Positions 16,919 through 25,994 of a DNA stretch of 64,000 nt are shown piece by piece. Both the position numbers and the translations under genes were made by a program. Under the pieces are notes generated by a model that had not been told where the DNA came from, ran no database searches, and saw nothing but the letters and a program-made list of their open reading frames with translations. Location of the stretch: positions 1 through 64,000 of the forward strand of contig NZ_JALBGV010000019.1 of NCBI RefSeq assembly GCF_023006505.1. The letters run 5' to 3'. Within the stretch, counting starts at the first letter, position 1. Every line of letters begins with the position of its first letter. Source of the DNA: Neorhizobium sp. SHOUNA12A (GTDB lineage: Bacteria; Pseudomonadota; Alphaproteobacteria; Rhizobiales; Rhizobiaceae).

Positions 16919-17668
16919 ATGCAGCATCTTGCAGACAAGGTCGCCGTAATCACAGGCGGCAATAGCGGTATCGGCAAGGCAACCGCCCGACTGTTCGCAG
17001 AGGAAGGCGCTCAAGTCGTTATCACCGGCCGGCGTCAGGACATCGTTGATCGGGCGGTTGGCGAGATCGGCCATGGCGCACTTGGCCTCGTCGGCGACGT
17101 CGCCGATCCGGAGCATCATCAAAAGCTTGCGGACGTGGTGAAGACGCGCTTTGGCGGGCTGGACATCTATGTGGCTAATGCCGGCGTCATCAACCTTACC
17201 GCCTCTGACACCGTTACACTGGAGGACTACGACCGGCACTTTGCCACCAATACCCGCGGTGTTTTCCTTGGCGTGCAGGCGATCGCCCCGCTGATCCGGG
17301 TCGGCGGCAACATCATCGTTACGAGCTCGCTCGCCGCCACCAAGGTCCTGCCAAATCACATCGTTTATGCCGGCTCCAAAGCGGCTGTTGCCGCGTTCGC
17401 GAAGAACTGGGCGATCGAGTTCAAGCCGCGGAAGATCCGCGTCAATATCCTCAGCCCCGGACCGGTGGAAACCGCCATCCTCGGCAAGCTGGGCGTTTCG
17501 GAGGCCGATCGCCCGGCGTTCGAGGACTACATGGCATCCCTTATCCCTGCTGGGCGGATGGGACGTCCGGAGGAAGTCGCCCGCGCGGCCCTGTTTCTTG
17601 CTTCGGCAGCGGGAAGCTTCGTCAACGGTGTCGAATTGCATGTCGATGGCGGCATGACGCTGGCCTAA
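16919..17668 (+). CDS. Classical short-chain dehydrogenase/reductase
   Basis: 249-residue SDR. Cofactor motif TGGNSGIG at residues 12-19, NAG motif at 87-89, and catalytic S137, Y150 and K154 (YAGSK). The C-terminal tail ends in VNGVELHVDGGMTLA. The basic residues R38-R39 after the second strand (ITGRRQD) favour NADP(H). The substrate is unknown; the family includes glucose 1-dehydrogenases and 3-oxoacyl reductases. A perfect AAGGAGA ribosome site precedes the ATG. It is divergent from the LysR gene, which probably controls it, and ends at a strong hairpin. Confidence 0.9.
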   Translation: MQHLADKVAVITGGNSGIGKATARLFAEEGAQVVITGRRQDIVDRAVGEIGHGALGLVGDVADPEHHQKLADVVKTRFGGLDIYVANAGVINLTASDTVTLEDYDRHFATNTRGVFLGVQAIAPLIRVGGNIIVTSSLAATKVLPNHIVYAGSKAAVAAFAKNWAIEFKPRKIRVNILSPGPVETAILGKLGVSEADRPAFEDYMASLIPAGRMGRPEEVARAALFLASAAGSFVNGVELHVDGGMTLA

Positions 17669-17673
17669 AGGAT

Positions 17674-17707
17674 CGAAGCAGCCAACCCCCACGGGTTGGC
17701 TGCTTCG
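17674..17707. terminator. Strong 15-bp hairpin between convergent genes
   Basis: Perfect arms CGAAGCAGCCAACCC (17674-17688) and GGGTTGGCTGCTTCG (17693-17707) with a four-base loop. It lies six bases after the SDR stop and 16 bases before the stop of the opposing small gene. No T-tract follows on either strand, so it may act as a barrier or Rho-assisted stop rather than a classical intrinsic terminator. Confidence 0.65.
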
Positions 17708-17722
17708 GACGAATATGCTTCG

Positions 17723-17971
17723 TCAGTTTGGACGCTGGATTCCTTCATAATAATCGCCGCTATCGATGGCCTTCTCATCCAGGAGACGGCCGTACGCGGG
17801 AGCTGTGTGCGACACCGAACCGGTATAGTCCCGGCTAACCGGCGGGCGGGACTGTTGCCTGACGGTATTCTTCTGGGCACCTTCGTAATAATCTCCCTCT
17901 GCATAGGTAACGCTGGCAGAGCCTGCTGCGGCAATCAGTACGAGAGCGAAAGCGGTCTTGATGTTTGTCAT
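17723..17971 (-). CDS. Small exported protein with repeated DYYEG motif
   Basis: 82-residue protein of unknown function. A Sec signal peptide covers residues 1-24 (MTNIKTAFALVLIAAAGSASVTYA), leaving a 58-residue mature protein that begins EGDYYEGAQKN and ends SGDYYEGIQRPN, so the same DYYEG unit occurs at both ends. The middle is polar and Pro/Ser/Arg-rich. A GAAGGAGA ribosome site seven bases before the ATG makes translation likely. It faces the SDR gene across a strong hairpin. A second small exported protein starts 305 bp upstream on the same strand. No function can be assigned. Confidence 0.72.
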   Translation of the reverse strand: MTNIKTAFALVLIAAAGSASVTYAEGDYYEGAQKNTVRQQSRPPVSRDYTGSVSHTAPAYGRLLDEKAIDSGDYYEGIQRPN

Positions 17972-18060
17972 GGTTGATCTCCTTCAGAGTTGTCCGAGGT
18001 GCTGGGTTGCGACCTCACCTGCGGAATGTTTCGGTGGATTGCATGAACTGCGGGACGGAG

Positions 18061-18276
18061 TTAGTTGATGTCTTCGTCGCCCGGTTTTCGGTTGTCGCGA
18101 GACGTGCGAGGACGAATTACGTCCGGTTTTCCAGAGTTATAAGCTACTGCAGCGGTCGTGAGCGCCGACCGTCCAGAAGGTTCACGATGCTCCTTTCCGA
18201 AATCGACCGGCGTTCCGACGAGAGCCGACGAAACAAGCAGTCCGGACAGAGCGTAGAGAGTGGCTTCTCTCAGCAT
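18061..18276 (-). CDS. Small exported or membrane-anchored protein
   Basis: 71-residue protein of unknown function. Residues 1-22 (MLREATLYALSGLLVSSALVGT) form a signal peptide or N-terminal anchor. The rest is short, basic and polar (REPSGRSALTTAAVAYNSGKPDVIRPRTS), ending GDEDIN. An AAGGAGA ribosome site precedes the ATG. It is encoded 90 bp upstream of the DYYEG protein on the same strand and has similar size and export signal, but no shared motif. The long upstream region (18277-18553) shows no gene. Confidence 0.55.
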   Translation of the reverse strand: MLREATLYALSGLLVSSALVGTPVDFGKEHREPSGRSALTTAAVAYNSGKPDVIRPRTSRDNRKPGDEDIN

Positions 18277-18553
18277 GTCATTCTCCTTATGGGTTTACAT
18301 TCGTATTCCAGTGACGGGGTCCATTCCTGATCATGATGTTACATTAATAGAAGTAACGTCTGATCACTTTCTGAAATAAATAGCATAGACGCCTTCACGA
18401 AAGGTATGTCATTGACTTAAACAATCGCTACTGGGTCACTAACGTTTCTTGATCATTGCTTCTCCTTAACTTTGACTGTCGATTTTCAAAGAATATCGCA
18501 AAGGAGACGCTGAAGACATTTCAGAGTTGCTCGGAATGTTGAGGGATTGCGGT

Positions 18554-19489
18554 CTATAGGGCCGCCCGCCGCCATTCGCCGGGGGTCAGGCCCGTATGGC
18601 GCTTGAAGGCCACACAGAAGGCGGTGAGGGTCCCATAGCCCAGCACGCCTGCGATATCCGTGATCTGCATCATGGGGTCCCGCAGCATGGCCATGGCCTG
18701 TTCCATCCGCCTCTGGCGCAACCATTCGTAGGGTGTCATGCCGGTGCTTTTCTTAAACGCGCGGCAGAAGTGAAAGCGGGAAAGGTTGGCCGCTTCGGCG
18801 AGCGCGCCGAGCGAAAGATCCTCCTCCTTTTCAGACGACAGCCGCTCGAGGGACATCCGCAAAATCCCCGGCGCCAGGCCGCCCGAGGCTTTTTCTAACG
18901 CCTCACAGACGCCGGCATGGGTTTTCACGAGATGGATGGCGATCAGGCTTGCAAGCTGCTGGCGATAGAGCCCGTCCAAGCTGCTGATACCATTGGACGA
19001 CTGATGCGCCATCGTAAGCAGGGTCGCCATCACGTTGTCCTGCTGCGCAGTACTCTCGACCAACGATCGACCTTCCCCGGGGCATTCCCGGGCAACCCGG
19101 TCCAGGAGATCCGGGGAGAGATAGAGCTGCACGATGTCCATCGGGCCGTGAATATCCCAACGTGACGTCGATCCTGCCGGGATGAAGGTTATGCTGCCTT
19201 GGCGTCCCATACCTGTCGCATATGCCTTCCCGGACCGGCGCTCCAGCCGCTGCATAGCGCCGAGATAGGTCATGATCACGTGATCCGACATGGGGTGCAC
19301 GACGTCGTGGAACGGGTTGTGTTTCCATCGGGCGAGCCGGGTATCAAAGGGATCGTCGATACGAAAGGATTCCACCGGGGCAGTGCGCAGGACACGCTCC
19401 ATTTCGCGGTCCGGTGACACATGTCCCTCCTGCGGTCTGGCATTTGCCATCACATCAGGAGGAAGCGACTGAAATTTGAGAGGAGCCAT
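18554..19489 (-). CDS. AraC family transcriptional regulator
   Basis: 311-residue regulator. The C-terminal 100 residues carry the double helix-turn-helix of the AraC/XylS family: LGALAEAANLSRFHFCRAFKKSTGMTPYEWL, then MQITDIAGVLGYGTLTAFCVAFKRHTGLTPGEWR. The N-terminal part (about 60-200) has cupin-like strands (GSITFIPAGSTSRWDIHGPMDIVQLYL) and should hold the effector site. A GGAGGG ribosome site precedes the ATG. The nearest gene on the same strand is the hydrolase at 19836-20858, upstream and insulated by a terminator, so its target is not evident. Confidence 0.9.
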   Translation of the reverse strand: MAPLKFQSLPPDVMANARPQEGHVSPDREMERVLRTAPVESFRIDDPFDTRLARWKHNPFHDVVHPMSDHVIMTYLGAMQRLERRSGKAYATGMGRQGSITFIPAGSTSRWDIHGPMDIVQLYLSPDLLDRVARECPGEGRSLVESTAQQDNVMATLLTMAHQSSNGISSLDGLYRQQLASLIAIHLVKTHAGVCEALEKASGGLAPGILRMSLERLSSEKEEDLSLGALAEAANLSRFHFCRAFKKSTGMTPYEWLRQRRMEQAMAMLRDPMMQITDIAGVLGYGTLTAFCVAFKRHTGLTPGEWRRAAL

Positions 19490-19793
19490 GCTTCAATCCC
19501 TCCAGCGAACTCGTCGTCGAGAACGTGAAAGGACGATAGGATGCTGTGACCACTGACGATATTGCCCGCTCGAGTATGCCGATCTGTTCCGGCGAATGGA
19601 GCGTTCTTAGCAAATGCCGTGTTCAACGCCGACTATCTGAGGAAACATCCTGTGCTTAGGGATAGCTTTGGCAACCAAAGCACTTGCTGGCACCAACCTC
19701 GGCATTGGCCCCTCGCTTTAGCTTGGAAGTCGTAATGCCATTCTTTCGAATGGAGTGGCTGACCGCTACTTTTGAAAATTTCATAGAAAGAAC
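19490..19793. other. Gene-free stretch upstream of the AraC gene
   Basis: About 300 bases with no supported gene. It contains the 5' region of the AraC-type regulator on the minus strand and, at its far end, the terminator of the hydrolase gene. No clear regulatory dyad was found. Confidence 0.4.
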
Positions 19794-19829
19794 GGGAAGC
19801 GGCGCTGGCGGCGGATAGCGCCGCTTCCC
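19794..19829 (-). terminator. Rho-independent terminator of the chloroperoxidase-like hydrolase
   Basis: Perfect 13-base arms GGGAAGCGGCGCT (19794-19806) and AGCGCCGCTTCCC (19817-19829) with a 10-base loop, beginning 6 bases after the stop of the minus-strand hydrolase. On the transcribed strand the stem is followed by GTTCTTTC, a weak U-rich tail. Confidence 0.82.
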
Positions 19830-19835
19830 AGCCGA

Positions 19836-20858
19836 CTACCGCTCGATAAAGGCGAGCAGGTCGGCGTTGATGATTTCGGCATGCGTCGTGCACATCCCGT
19901 GCGGCAGGTTGTGATAGATCTTAAGGGTGGAGTCCTTTAGAAGCTTGGCCGAGAGCAGCGCGGAGTCGGCGATCGGCACGATCTGGTCGTCATCGCCATG
20001 CATCACAAGCGTCGGCACGGTGATCTTTTTGAGATCTTCGGTGAAATCCGTTTCCGAAAACGCCCTGATGCCGAGATATTGCGCGTTGGCACCACCCATC
20101 ATCGACTGGCGCCACCAGTTCTGGACGATCGTTTCGATCTTTTTGGTGCCTTCCCGATTGAAGCCATAGAAGGGACCGCTTGCGAGATCATGGTAAAATT
20201 GTCCGCGATTTGCGGCAAGCTGTGAACGCAGGCCGTCGAAGACTTCGATCGGCAATCCGCCGGGATTTGCCTTGGTCTTGACCATGATCGGCGGCACGGC
20301 GCCGATCAGTACCAGTTTTGCGACGCGTCCGTCAGGCTGGCCGTGCCTGGCGACATAGTGCGTGGCCTCACCGCCGCCGGTCGAGTGCCCGATATGAATG
20401 GCGTTGCGAAGATCGAGGTGCTTGGCGACTGCAGCAAAATCGGCCGCATAATGATCCATATCGTGGCCGTCGCTGACCTGGCTCGAGCGGCCGTGGCCCC
20501 GCCGGTCGTGGGCGATCACACGATATCCCTTGCCGAGGAAAAAAAGCATCTGGGTGTCCCAGTCGTCGGCGGAAAGCGGCCAGCCATGATGAAAGACGAG
20601 CGGCTGAGCGGTCTTTGGCCCCCAGTCCTTGTAGAAGATCTCGGCGCCATCGGGAGTGGTTACGTAGTTCACGTCACTGCTTTCCTTGTTGGTCTGACGG
20701 CTTTTGGAGGCGGTGCTCTTGGCTGCGGCGCTGGCGGGCATTGCCGCCAGAACCGAAGCGGAAAGACCGGCAATCAGCACGTTGCGCCGGAACGCTTGCG
20801 GTGGCGCGAGAAGATGTTCGCTTGTATTCGATGAGTCTGGGAAAGAGTTTCCGATCAT
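19836..20858 (-). CDS. Tat-exported alpha/beta hydrolase, non-haem chloroperoxidase type
   Basis: 340-residue alpha/beta hydrolase. The N-terminus has a twin-arginine-like leader ([25 protein letters not shown]24-R25). The core reads [23 protein letters not shown], then nucleophile S159 in GHSTGGG, acid D291 (HGDDDQIVP) and base H320 or H326. This set is typical of cofactor-free haloperoxidase/perhydrolase and arylesterase enzymes. The ATG at 20858 has a CGGAG site, giving a leader of normal length. The frame is open upstream to 21101 but that part looks non-coding. A 10-bp palindrome CCCAATTGGG lies upstream at 20899-20908. A strong terminator ends the unit. Confidence 0.87.
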   Translation of the reverse strand: MIGNSFPDSSNTSEHLLAPPQAFRRNVLIAGLSASVLAAMPASAAAKSTASKSRQTNKESSDVNYVTTPDGAEIFYKDWGPKTAQPLVFHHGWPLSADDWDTQMLFFLGKGYRVIAHDRRGHGRSSQVSDGHDMDHYAADFAAVAKHLDLRNAIHIGHSTGGGEATHYVARHGQPDGRVAKLVLIGAVPPIMVKTKANPGGLPIEVFDGLRSQLAANRGQFYHDLASGPFYGFNREGTKKIETIVQNWWRQSMMGGANAQYLGIRAFSETDFTEDLKKITVPTLVMHGDDDQIVPIADSALLSAKLLKDSTLKIYHNLPHGMCTTHAEIINADLLAFIER

Positions 20859-21205
20859 GATTTTCTCCGTGTTTGATGCATCCACGAGAGAGGTTCTACC
20901 CAATTGGGAAAACCCATGACCTTTCAGAATTGCGCTGCGTGTAGCGGAGTTGCTGTTCTTTTTCGCGGCACGGCTCCAGAAGGTTTTGAACTCTCTTCGG
21001 GCGACGTGACGCATCCCAAGCCAAGGCCAGTTGATGCCTCTTCTCGATGATGTCCCGGGGCGGCCGATATGGACGGACGTGCTCTCGTGCTTGATCCTCA
21101 ACCGGCCGACGTTCAGAATCGCGATCGTGCTATCCCGGTTCTGCGACGGTCTCGGAAGATCTTACCGTTCGTGGCATCCTATCTTGCGACCTATCCTCTC
21201 GACCG

Positions 21206-21234
21206 TTATACTGCTTTTGAAAAACAGTATAACA
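21206..21234. promoter_or_regulatory. 29-bp palindrome upstream of the nucleotidyltransferase gene
   Basis: Perfect arms GTTATACTG (21206-21214) and CAGTATAAC (21226-21234). The 11-base centre is itself nearly symmetric (TTTT-G-AAAA), leaving a single mismatch. It ends 14 bases before the ATG at 21249, so a bound protein would block transcription or translation start. The TACTG...CAGTA core resembles an enterobacterial LexA box but has 11 rather than 10 central bases, and alphaproteobacterial LexA uses a different direct-repeat site. Confidence 0.68.
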
Positions 21235-21248
21235 TCGGAGTCGAGCTT

Positions 21249-22343
21249 ATGAAGTCTATCGACCTCGTGTATCAGACGATGCTCGCCGAGCTAGGTCAGC
21301 GCTCGCTCGACGCCGCTTGGACGGCCGATTTCCCTCCGGAGGGTCGGTTCACCCCGGCGAACATCAAGGGGCGCAAATACTGGTACTTCGACATTCCAGA
21401 TGGACATGGTGGTACGAAACGTCGTTACGTCGGTTCTGCTGATGATCCGGATATCGCGCAGCGCGTAGCTGATCATAAGCGGGACAAGGACGATCTACGT
21501 GCTCGCAGGCGCTTGGTAAATACCCTGACCCGCGAAGGCGGGATGGTCGCCCCTGACGCCATGTCGGGCGACATAGTCGAGGCTCTTGCCGATGGCGGTC
21601 TCTTCCGGCTCCGGGGTATTCTCATCGGCACGGTGGCCTTTCAGTGCTATTCAGGACTGCTGGGCGTCCGCCTTCCTATGGCTGCGATTCTGACCGGCGA
21701 TGCGGACATCGCCCAGGACTATGCCATCAGTCAGGAGCTTGAAGACAGTCTGCCTCCGATCGTTGAGCTGTTGCAGGGCGTCGACGCCAGCTTCCGGCCA
21801 ATTCCACATCGATCGGGATCCGCGGCCTCGTCGGCGTTTCAGAATGCCGACGGCTACAGGGTTGAATTCCTGACGTCGAACCGTGGTTCGGATGACTACG
21901 TCGACCAGCCGGCGAAGATGCCCGCCCTTGGTGGCGCCAGCGCGGATCCATTACGCTTTCTCGACTTCCTCATAAGGGAACCCGTCAGGACAATGCTGCT
22001 CCACCGAAGCGGCGTCCCAGTCGTCGTCCCCGATCCGTCCCGGTATGCGGTCCACAAGCTCATAGTCGCTAGTCGCCGACACACTGATGGGCAGGGCCCG
22101 GCGAAGCGAGAGAAGGACGTTCGTCAAGCTGCGCTGCTCCTTGAGGCCCTGCAGCAGACAAGGCGATCTGCCGACTTGGCGCTCGTCTACAACGAAGCAT
22201 GGGAGCGCGGGCCTGCGTGGCAAGAAGGTATTCGAACCGGGGCGGGAATGCTGCCTCCACAAGATGCCGAGCGGCTCCGCACCGTCCTGATCGAGGGCGC
22301 GAAAAAGAACCGCGAAGAAATTGAACTTCCGTTGGGAGAGTAG
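21249..22343 (+). CDS. GSU2403-type nucleotidyltransferase-fold protein
   Basis: 364-residue protein of the GSU2403 family (nucleotidyltransferase-fold domain). The N-terminal 120 residues are helical and basic with a KGRKYWYFDIPD segment. The catalytic-like region reads RGILIGTVAFQCYSGLLGVRL, then LTGDADIAQD, where D151 and D153 fit the paired metal-binding acids. The C-terminal part contains PSRYAVHKLIVASRR and an alpha-helical tail. Function is unproven; the fold is shared with abortive-infection and toxin nucleotidyltransferases. The ATG at 21249 has a CGGAG site and follows a long palindrome. It is a single gene between unrelated regulators, with no partner antitoxin visible, and may be acquired. 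Confidence 0.78.
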   Translation: MKSIDLVYQTMLAELGQRSLDAAWTADFPPEGRFTPANIKGRKYWYFDIPDGHGGTKRRYVGSADDPDIAQRVADHKRDKDDLRARRRLVNTLTREGGMVAPDAMSGDIVEALADGGLFRLRGILIGTVAFQCYSGLLGVRLPMAAILTGDADIAQDYAISQELEDSLPPIVELLQGVDASFRPIPHRSGSAASSAFQNADGYRVEFLTSNRGSDDYVDQPAKMPALGGASADPLRFLDFLIREPVRTMLLHRSGVPVVVPDPSRYAVHKLIVASRRHTDGQGPAKREKDVRQAALLLEALQQTRRSADLALVYNEAWERGPAWQEGIRTGAGMLPPQDAERLRTVLIEGAKKNREEIELPLGE

Positions 22344-22469
22344 GCTGTCTTCCACCTCGAAAGCCAAGCAGTTGATTTAATTCGAAAGTGGCGAAGACAA
22401 ATATGGTGTCGAGAGTTCATGTCCACTCAATAGCACCGACTTCCACTGATCGACCGCCCCAAGCATACT

Positions 22470-23366
22470 TCATCTGGTATTGTTGATAGCACACATCATA
22501 TCCTGCATCCGCCTTACGATGTCGTCCAGCACTGCAATGCGCTGCCCGCCTGACGGACGGATGGCGAAATAGGAGACTTCGATCTTCGGCTCGAACGGAA
22601 TGGCGATGATGTCGGCGCTGGCGGACCGAAGGCTGGTGTGATCGACGATGCCGACACCCATTCCCGATGCCGCGAAATAGCAGCAGTTCAGCATCGAGGT
22701 TTCCATCGTGCTGATCGGTTGATGGTCTTCATTCGAAAAGGCGCGGTCCAGCGCCAGCCTGAGCGGCGAATTGCGGCCCGGGATCAGGACGCGCTCGTCC
22801 AGAAGGTCGGCGGGCGTGATAACCTTGCGAGACGCCAGCCGGTGGCCGGGCGCCATGGCGGCGACCGCATGCGAACCGTGCAGCAGGACGGCATTCTTGT
22901 CGGCCATGCGCGGCGAGCTGAAGACGAAGCCGAGATCATAGCGGTTTTTCTCGACCATGTCCCAGATATGGCGGCTGTTTTCGACATCGATCACCAGTGG
23001 GATGTCCAAACGTTTGCCGACAACATCGATGATCGCCTGATGCAGGTAGGGCCGGACCAGTGAGGTGACGCTGGCTATCCTCAGCACGATGTTCTTGTGC
23101 CGGCGGATATCGTCGGCGGCCTGGGCGATCTGGTCGAGGCCGAGATAAAGCCGCTCGACCTCCCGGAAGAGCTGCGTCGCCTCGGCTGTCGGCATCAACC
23201 GGGTTCCGACCCGTTCGAACAGCCTGATCTCGACGATTTCCTCCAAGTCGCGGATGAGGCGGCTGACGGCAGGCTGAGTGACGTTCATCGCCTCGGCGGC
23301 GGCGGTAATGCCGCCCGTCATCATCACGCTTCTGAAGGCTTCGACCTGCCGTGGTTTCAATCGCAT
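22470..23366 (-). CDS. LysR family regulator of the adjacent ABC operon
   Basis: 298-residue LysR regulator. The helix-turn-helix is at residues 4-62 (VEAFRSVMMTGGITAAAEAMNVTQPAVSRLIRDLEE) and the effector domain at 90-290 (NIVLRIASVTSLVRPYLHQAI; DKNAVLLHGSHAVAAMAPGH). It resembles the NocR/OccR-like and GbpR-like branch that senses opines, amino acids or sugars. The divergent binding-protein gene starts 136 bp away, so control of that operon is likely. Confidence 0.9.
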   Translation of the reverse strand: MRLKPRQVEAFRSVMMTGGITAAAEAMNVTQPAVSRLIRDLEEIVEIRLFERVGTRLMPTAEATQLFREVERLYLGLDQIAQAADDIRRHKNIVLRIASVTSLVRPYLHQAIIDVVGKRLDIPLVIDVENSRHIWDMVEKNRYDLGFVFSSPRMADKNAVLLHGSHAVAAMAPGHRLASRKVITPADLLDERVLIPGRNSPLRLALDRAFSNEDHQPISTMETSMLNCCYFAASGMGVGIVDHTSLRSASADIIAIPFEPKIEVSYFAIRPSGGQRIAVLDDIVRRMQDMMCAINNTR

Positions 23367-23501
23367 GCGCTTGGCTCTCCCATAACATTAGGACATGAAC
23401 GGAATACCAAATGCAATTTTTCTTTTCTGGCCCGAGGCTTTAATGCCATCTCTAATCCGCTGGGAGAGCGCGGATTTCGGAAACCCCGGAGGAGCTCCAT
23501 C

Positions 23502-25052
23502 ATGAAATTCCTTACGATCGCAGCCGCACTGGCAGCGTCAGTTTTTGCCGCACCGCTCGCAGCCCATGCGAAGGATCTCACCGTTGGTCTGGCCGCCTCG
23601 ACCACATCCATGGATCCGCAGTTCTATGTCGTCGGCCCGAACAGCGCCATGGCGCGCAACATCTTCGACGGTCTCGTCAATCAGGATGCCAAGCAGCAGA
23701 TCCAGCCGGCACTCGCCGCATCTTGGAAGACGATCGACGATACGACCTGGGAGTTCAAGCTGCGACCGAACGTCAAGTTTCACGACGGCAGCGACTTCAC
23801 GGCTGACGACGTCGTCGCCAGCATCAAACGCGTGCCGCTCGCCTCGAAGAACAGTCCAAGCTCGTTCGCAGCCTATGTGAAGGCGATCACCGATGTCACC
23901 GCCGTCGATCCGCTCACGGTGCGCATCAAGACGGACGGTCCGACGCCGCTCCTTCTGAACAACCTCAGCCGCATTGCCATCCTGCCGGCTGAGATGGAAA
24001 AGACGACCACCGAAGACATGAACTCGGGCAAGGGCGTCATCGGCACCGGTCCGTTCAAGTTCGTCTCCTGGACGCCGGACGACAACGTTGTCGTCGCGCG
24101 CAACGACGGCTACTGGGGCGAGAAGGCTGCCTGAGACAAGGTGACGTTCCGGGTGTTCAAGAACAGCAGCGCCCGTGTCGCCGCCATGCTTTCCGGCGAT
24201 GTCGACATGATCGAGAGCATTCCGACTGCCGACACGCGCAAGCTCCAGGCGTCCGACAAGCTGAAGGTCGTCAACGTTGCGGGCAACCGCATCATGTATC
24301 TGCACATGGATCAGGGCCGCGAGGAATCGCCCTTCGCCAAGGGTCCGGACGGCAAGAACCCGCTGCTGAAGCCGGAAGTACGTCGCGCGCTTTCTCTCTC
24401 GATCAACCGTGAGGCGCTCGTCGACCGCATCATGGACGGCCAGGGCGTGCCGGCCGGGCAGGTCGTTCCGGAAGGTTATTTCGGTTATGACCCGGCCATC
24501 AAGGTCGATGCCTACGACCCGAACAAGGCTAAGGAAATGCTGGCCAAGGCGGGTTATTCAGACGGTTTCTCGTTGACCTTCCACGCATCGAACGACCGTT
24601 ATCCGAACGACTCCAAGGTGGCGCAGGCGATTGGCCAGTTCTTCAGCCGCATCGGCATCAAAACGGAGGTCGTGACGCTGCCGGGCAGCGTCTACTTCAC
24701 CCGCGCTTCCAATCTGGAGTTCAGCTTCATCATGGGCGGTGCCGCTGTCGAAACCGGCGAAGCCTCCGGCGTGCTCGGCCCCATCCTCGAGACCTATGGC
24801 GAGAAGGCAGGGCAGGGCAATCGCGGCCGCTACTCCAATCCGGAGTTCGACAAGGCGCTGAGCGAAGCCCGTGGTACGCTCGATGACGCCAAGCGTGAGG
24901 CGCTCCTGAAGAAGGCGACCGAGATCGCCATGACCGATCTCGGTGTCATCCCGGTCTTTTACCTCGCCAACACCTGGGCTCTGAAGAACGGCCTTTCCTA
25001 TGAAGGCCGGTCGGATGCCTACACGCTTCCCTATTATGTGAAGCCGAACTGA
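23502..25052 (+). pseudogene. Peptide/opine-type ABC substrate-binding protein interrupted by an in-frame TGA
   Basis: 516 sense codons of a family 5 extracellular binding protein (DppA/OppA type) split by TGA at 24132-24134. The first part has a signal peptide (residues 1-23, cut after AAHA), then TVGLAASTTSMDPQ and KFHDGSDFTADDV, and runs to NDGYWGEKAA. The same frame then continues without any shift through DKVTFRVFKNSSARVAAMLSGD to the normal end YTLPYYVKPN. In relatives the stop position is usually a tryptophan (TGG), so a single G-to-A change explains it. GGAGGAG precedes the ATG. Either the gene is inactive, or the base call is wrong. Readthrough is less likely. Downstream transporter genes are intact. 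Confidence 0.85.
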
Positions 25053-25073
25053 TCCGGAAAGCGGTGATCCGTC

Positions 25074-25955
25074 ATGTCTTTCAGCGGTGTTTTTCCCTAC
25101 CTTGTTTCGCCGATCGACCAGTCGGGCGCGGTCATGGAAGGCGTGCTGACGGATCTCGTGGATCATCTGATCGACGCTGGCGTCCATGGATTGACGCCGC
25201 TCGGCAGCACCGGTGAATTTGCCTATCTCTCCCCAGAGCAGCGGCGTCACGTCGTCGACACCGTAATCTCGGCCAATCGCGGCCGGGTGCCCGTTGTCGC
25301 CGGCGTGGCGTCTACGTCGACCAGCGATGCCGTTGCTCAGACGGAATACATGGTCGAGGCGGGAGCCGACGGCATATTGGCTATTCTTGAAGCCTATTTC
25401 CCGGTCAGCGATGAGGGCGTCGAAGCCTATTTCACGGCGATCGCCAGGGCGGCCAGGGGGCGACCGGTCGTTCTCTACACCAATCCGCAGTTCCAGCGTT
25501 CCGATCTCACTCTCCCCGCGATCGAGCGTCTGAGCCATGTCGAGAACATCCGCTACATCAAGGATGCCTCGACCAATACCGGGCGCCTGCTCTCCATCAT
25601 CGAGCGGACCCGTGGCCGGATGGAGGTGTTTGCCGCCTCCGCGCATATTCCGGTCTGCGTGATGATGATCGGCGGGGTTGGCTGGATGGCAGGCCCGGCC
25701 TGCATCGTGCCGCGCCAGAGCATTGCCCTTTACGAAGCGGCGAAGGCGGGCGACTGGGCAAAGGCGATGGAACTGCAGCGTCCGCTTTGGCGCGTCAACG
25801 AGATCTTCGCGAAATATTCGATCGCCGCCTGCATCAAGACGGCGCTCGAGCTTCAGGGCTTTCCGGTCGGCGCGTCGATGGCGCCGCAGGCGCCGCTCGC
25901 AGACGCGGCTCGTGCCGAGATCGGTGCGGTTCTGCGTGATGTCGGCGCGCTCTGA
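25074..25955 (+). CDS. Dihydrodipicolinate synthase family aldolase
   Basis: 293-residue class I aldolase of the DapA/N-acetylneuraminate lyase superfamily. The carboxylate-binding signature is GSTGE at residues 44-48, the catalytic tyrosine Y135 in VVLYTNP and the Schiff-base lysine K163 in YIKDAS. The barrel is full length. DapA itself makes dihydrodipicolinate, but the operon context (binding protein, two nucleoside hydrolases, ABC permeases) points to a catabolic pyruvate-forming lyase acting on the imported compound. Its start lies 22 bp after the binding-protein stop. Confidence 0.88.
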   Translation: MSFSGVFPYLVSPIDQSGAVMEGVLTDLVDHLIDAGVHGLTPLGSTGEFAYLSPEQRRHVVDTVISANRGRVPVVAGVASTSTSDAVAQTEYMVEAGADGILAILEAYFPVSDEGVEAYFTAIARAARGRPVVLYTNPQFQRSDLTLPAIERLSHVENIRYIKDASTNTGRLLSIIERTRGRMEVFAASAHIPVCVMMIGGVGWMAGPACIVPRQSIALYEAAKAGDWAKAMELQRPLWRVNEIFAKYSIAACIKTALELQGFPVGASMAPQAPLADAARAEIGAVLRDVGAL

Positions 25956-25994
25956 GCGCCGGCATTCAACCGACAATTCAAGGGCAAATTCGAA

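Noticed and set aside
21210..21230. LexA box upstream of the nucleotidyltransferase
   Set aside because: The core resembles the enterobacterial site but has 11 central bases, and alphaproteobacterial LexA recognises a different direct repeat. Kept only as an unidentified palindrome.
24132..24134. Reading the TGA in the binding-protein gene as selenocysteine
   Set aside because: Family members have tryptophan there, no SECIS-like stem was evident right after it, and the protein is not of a selenoprotein family. Mutation or sequencing error is simpler.
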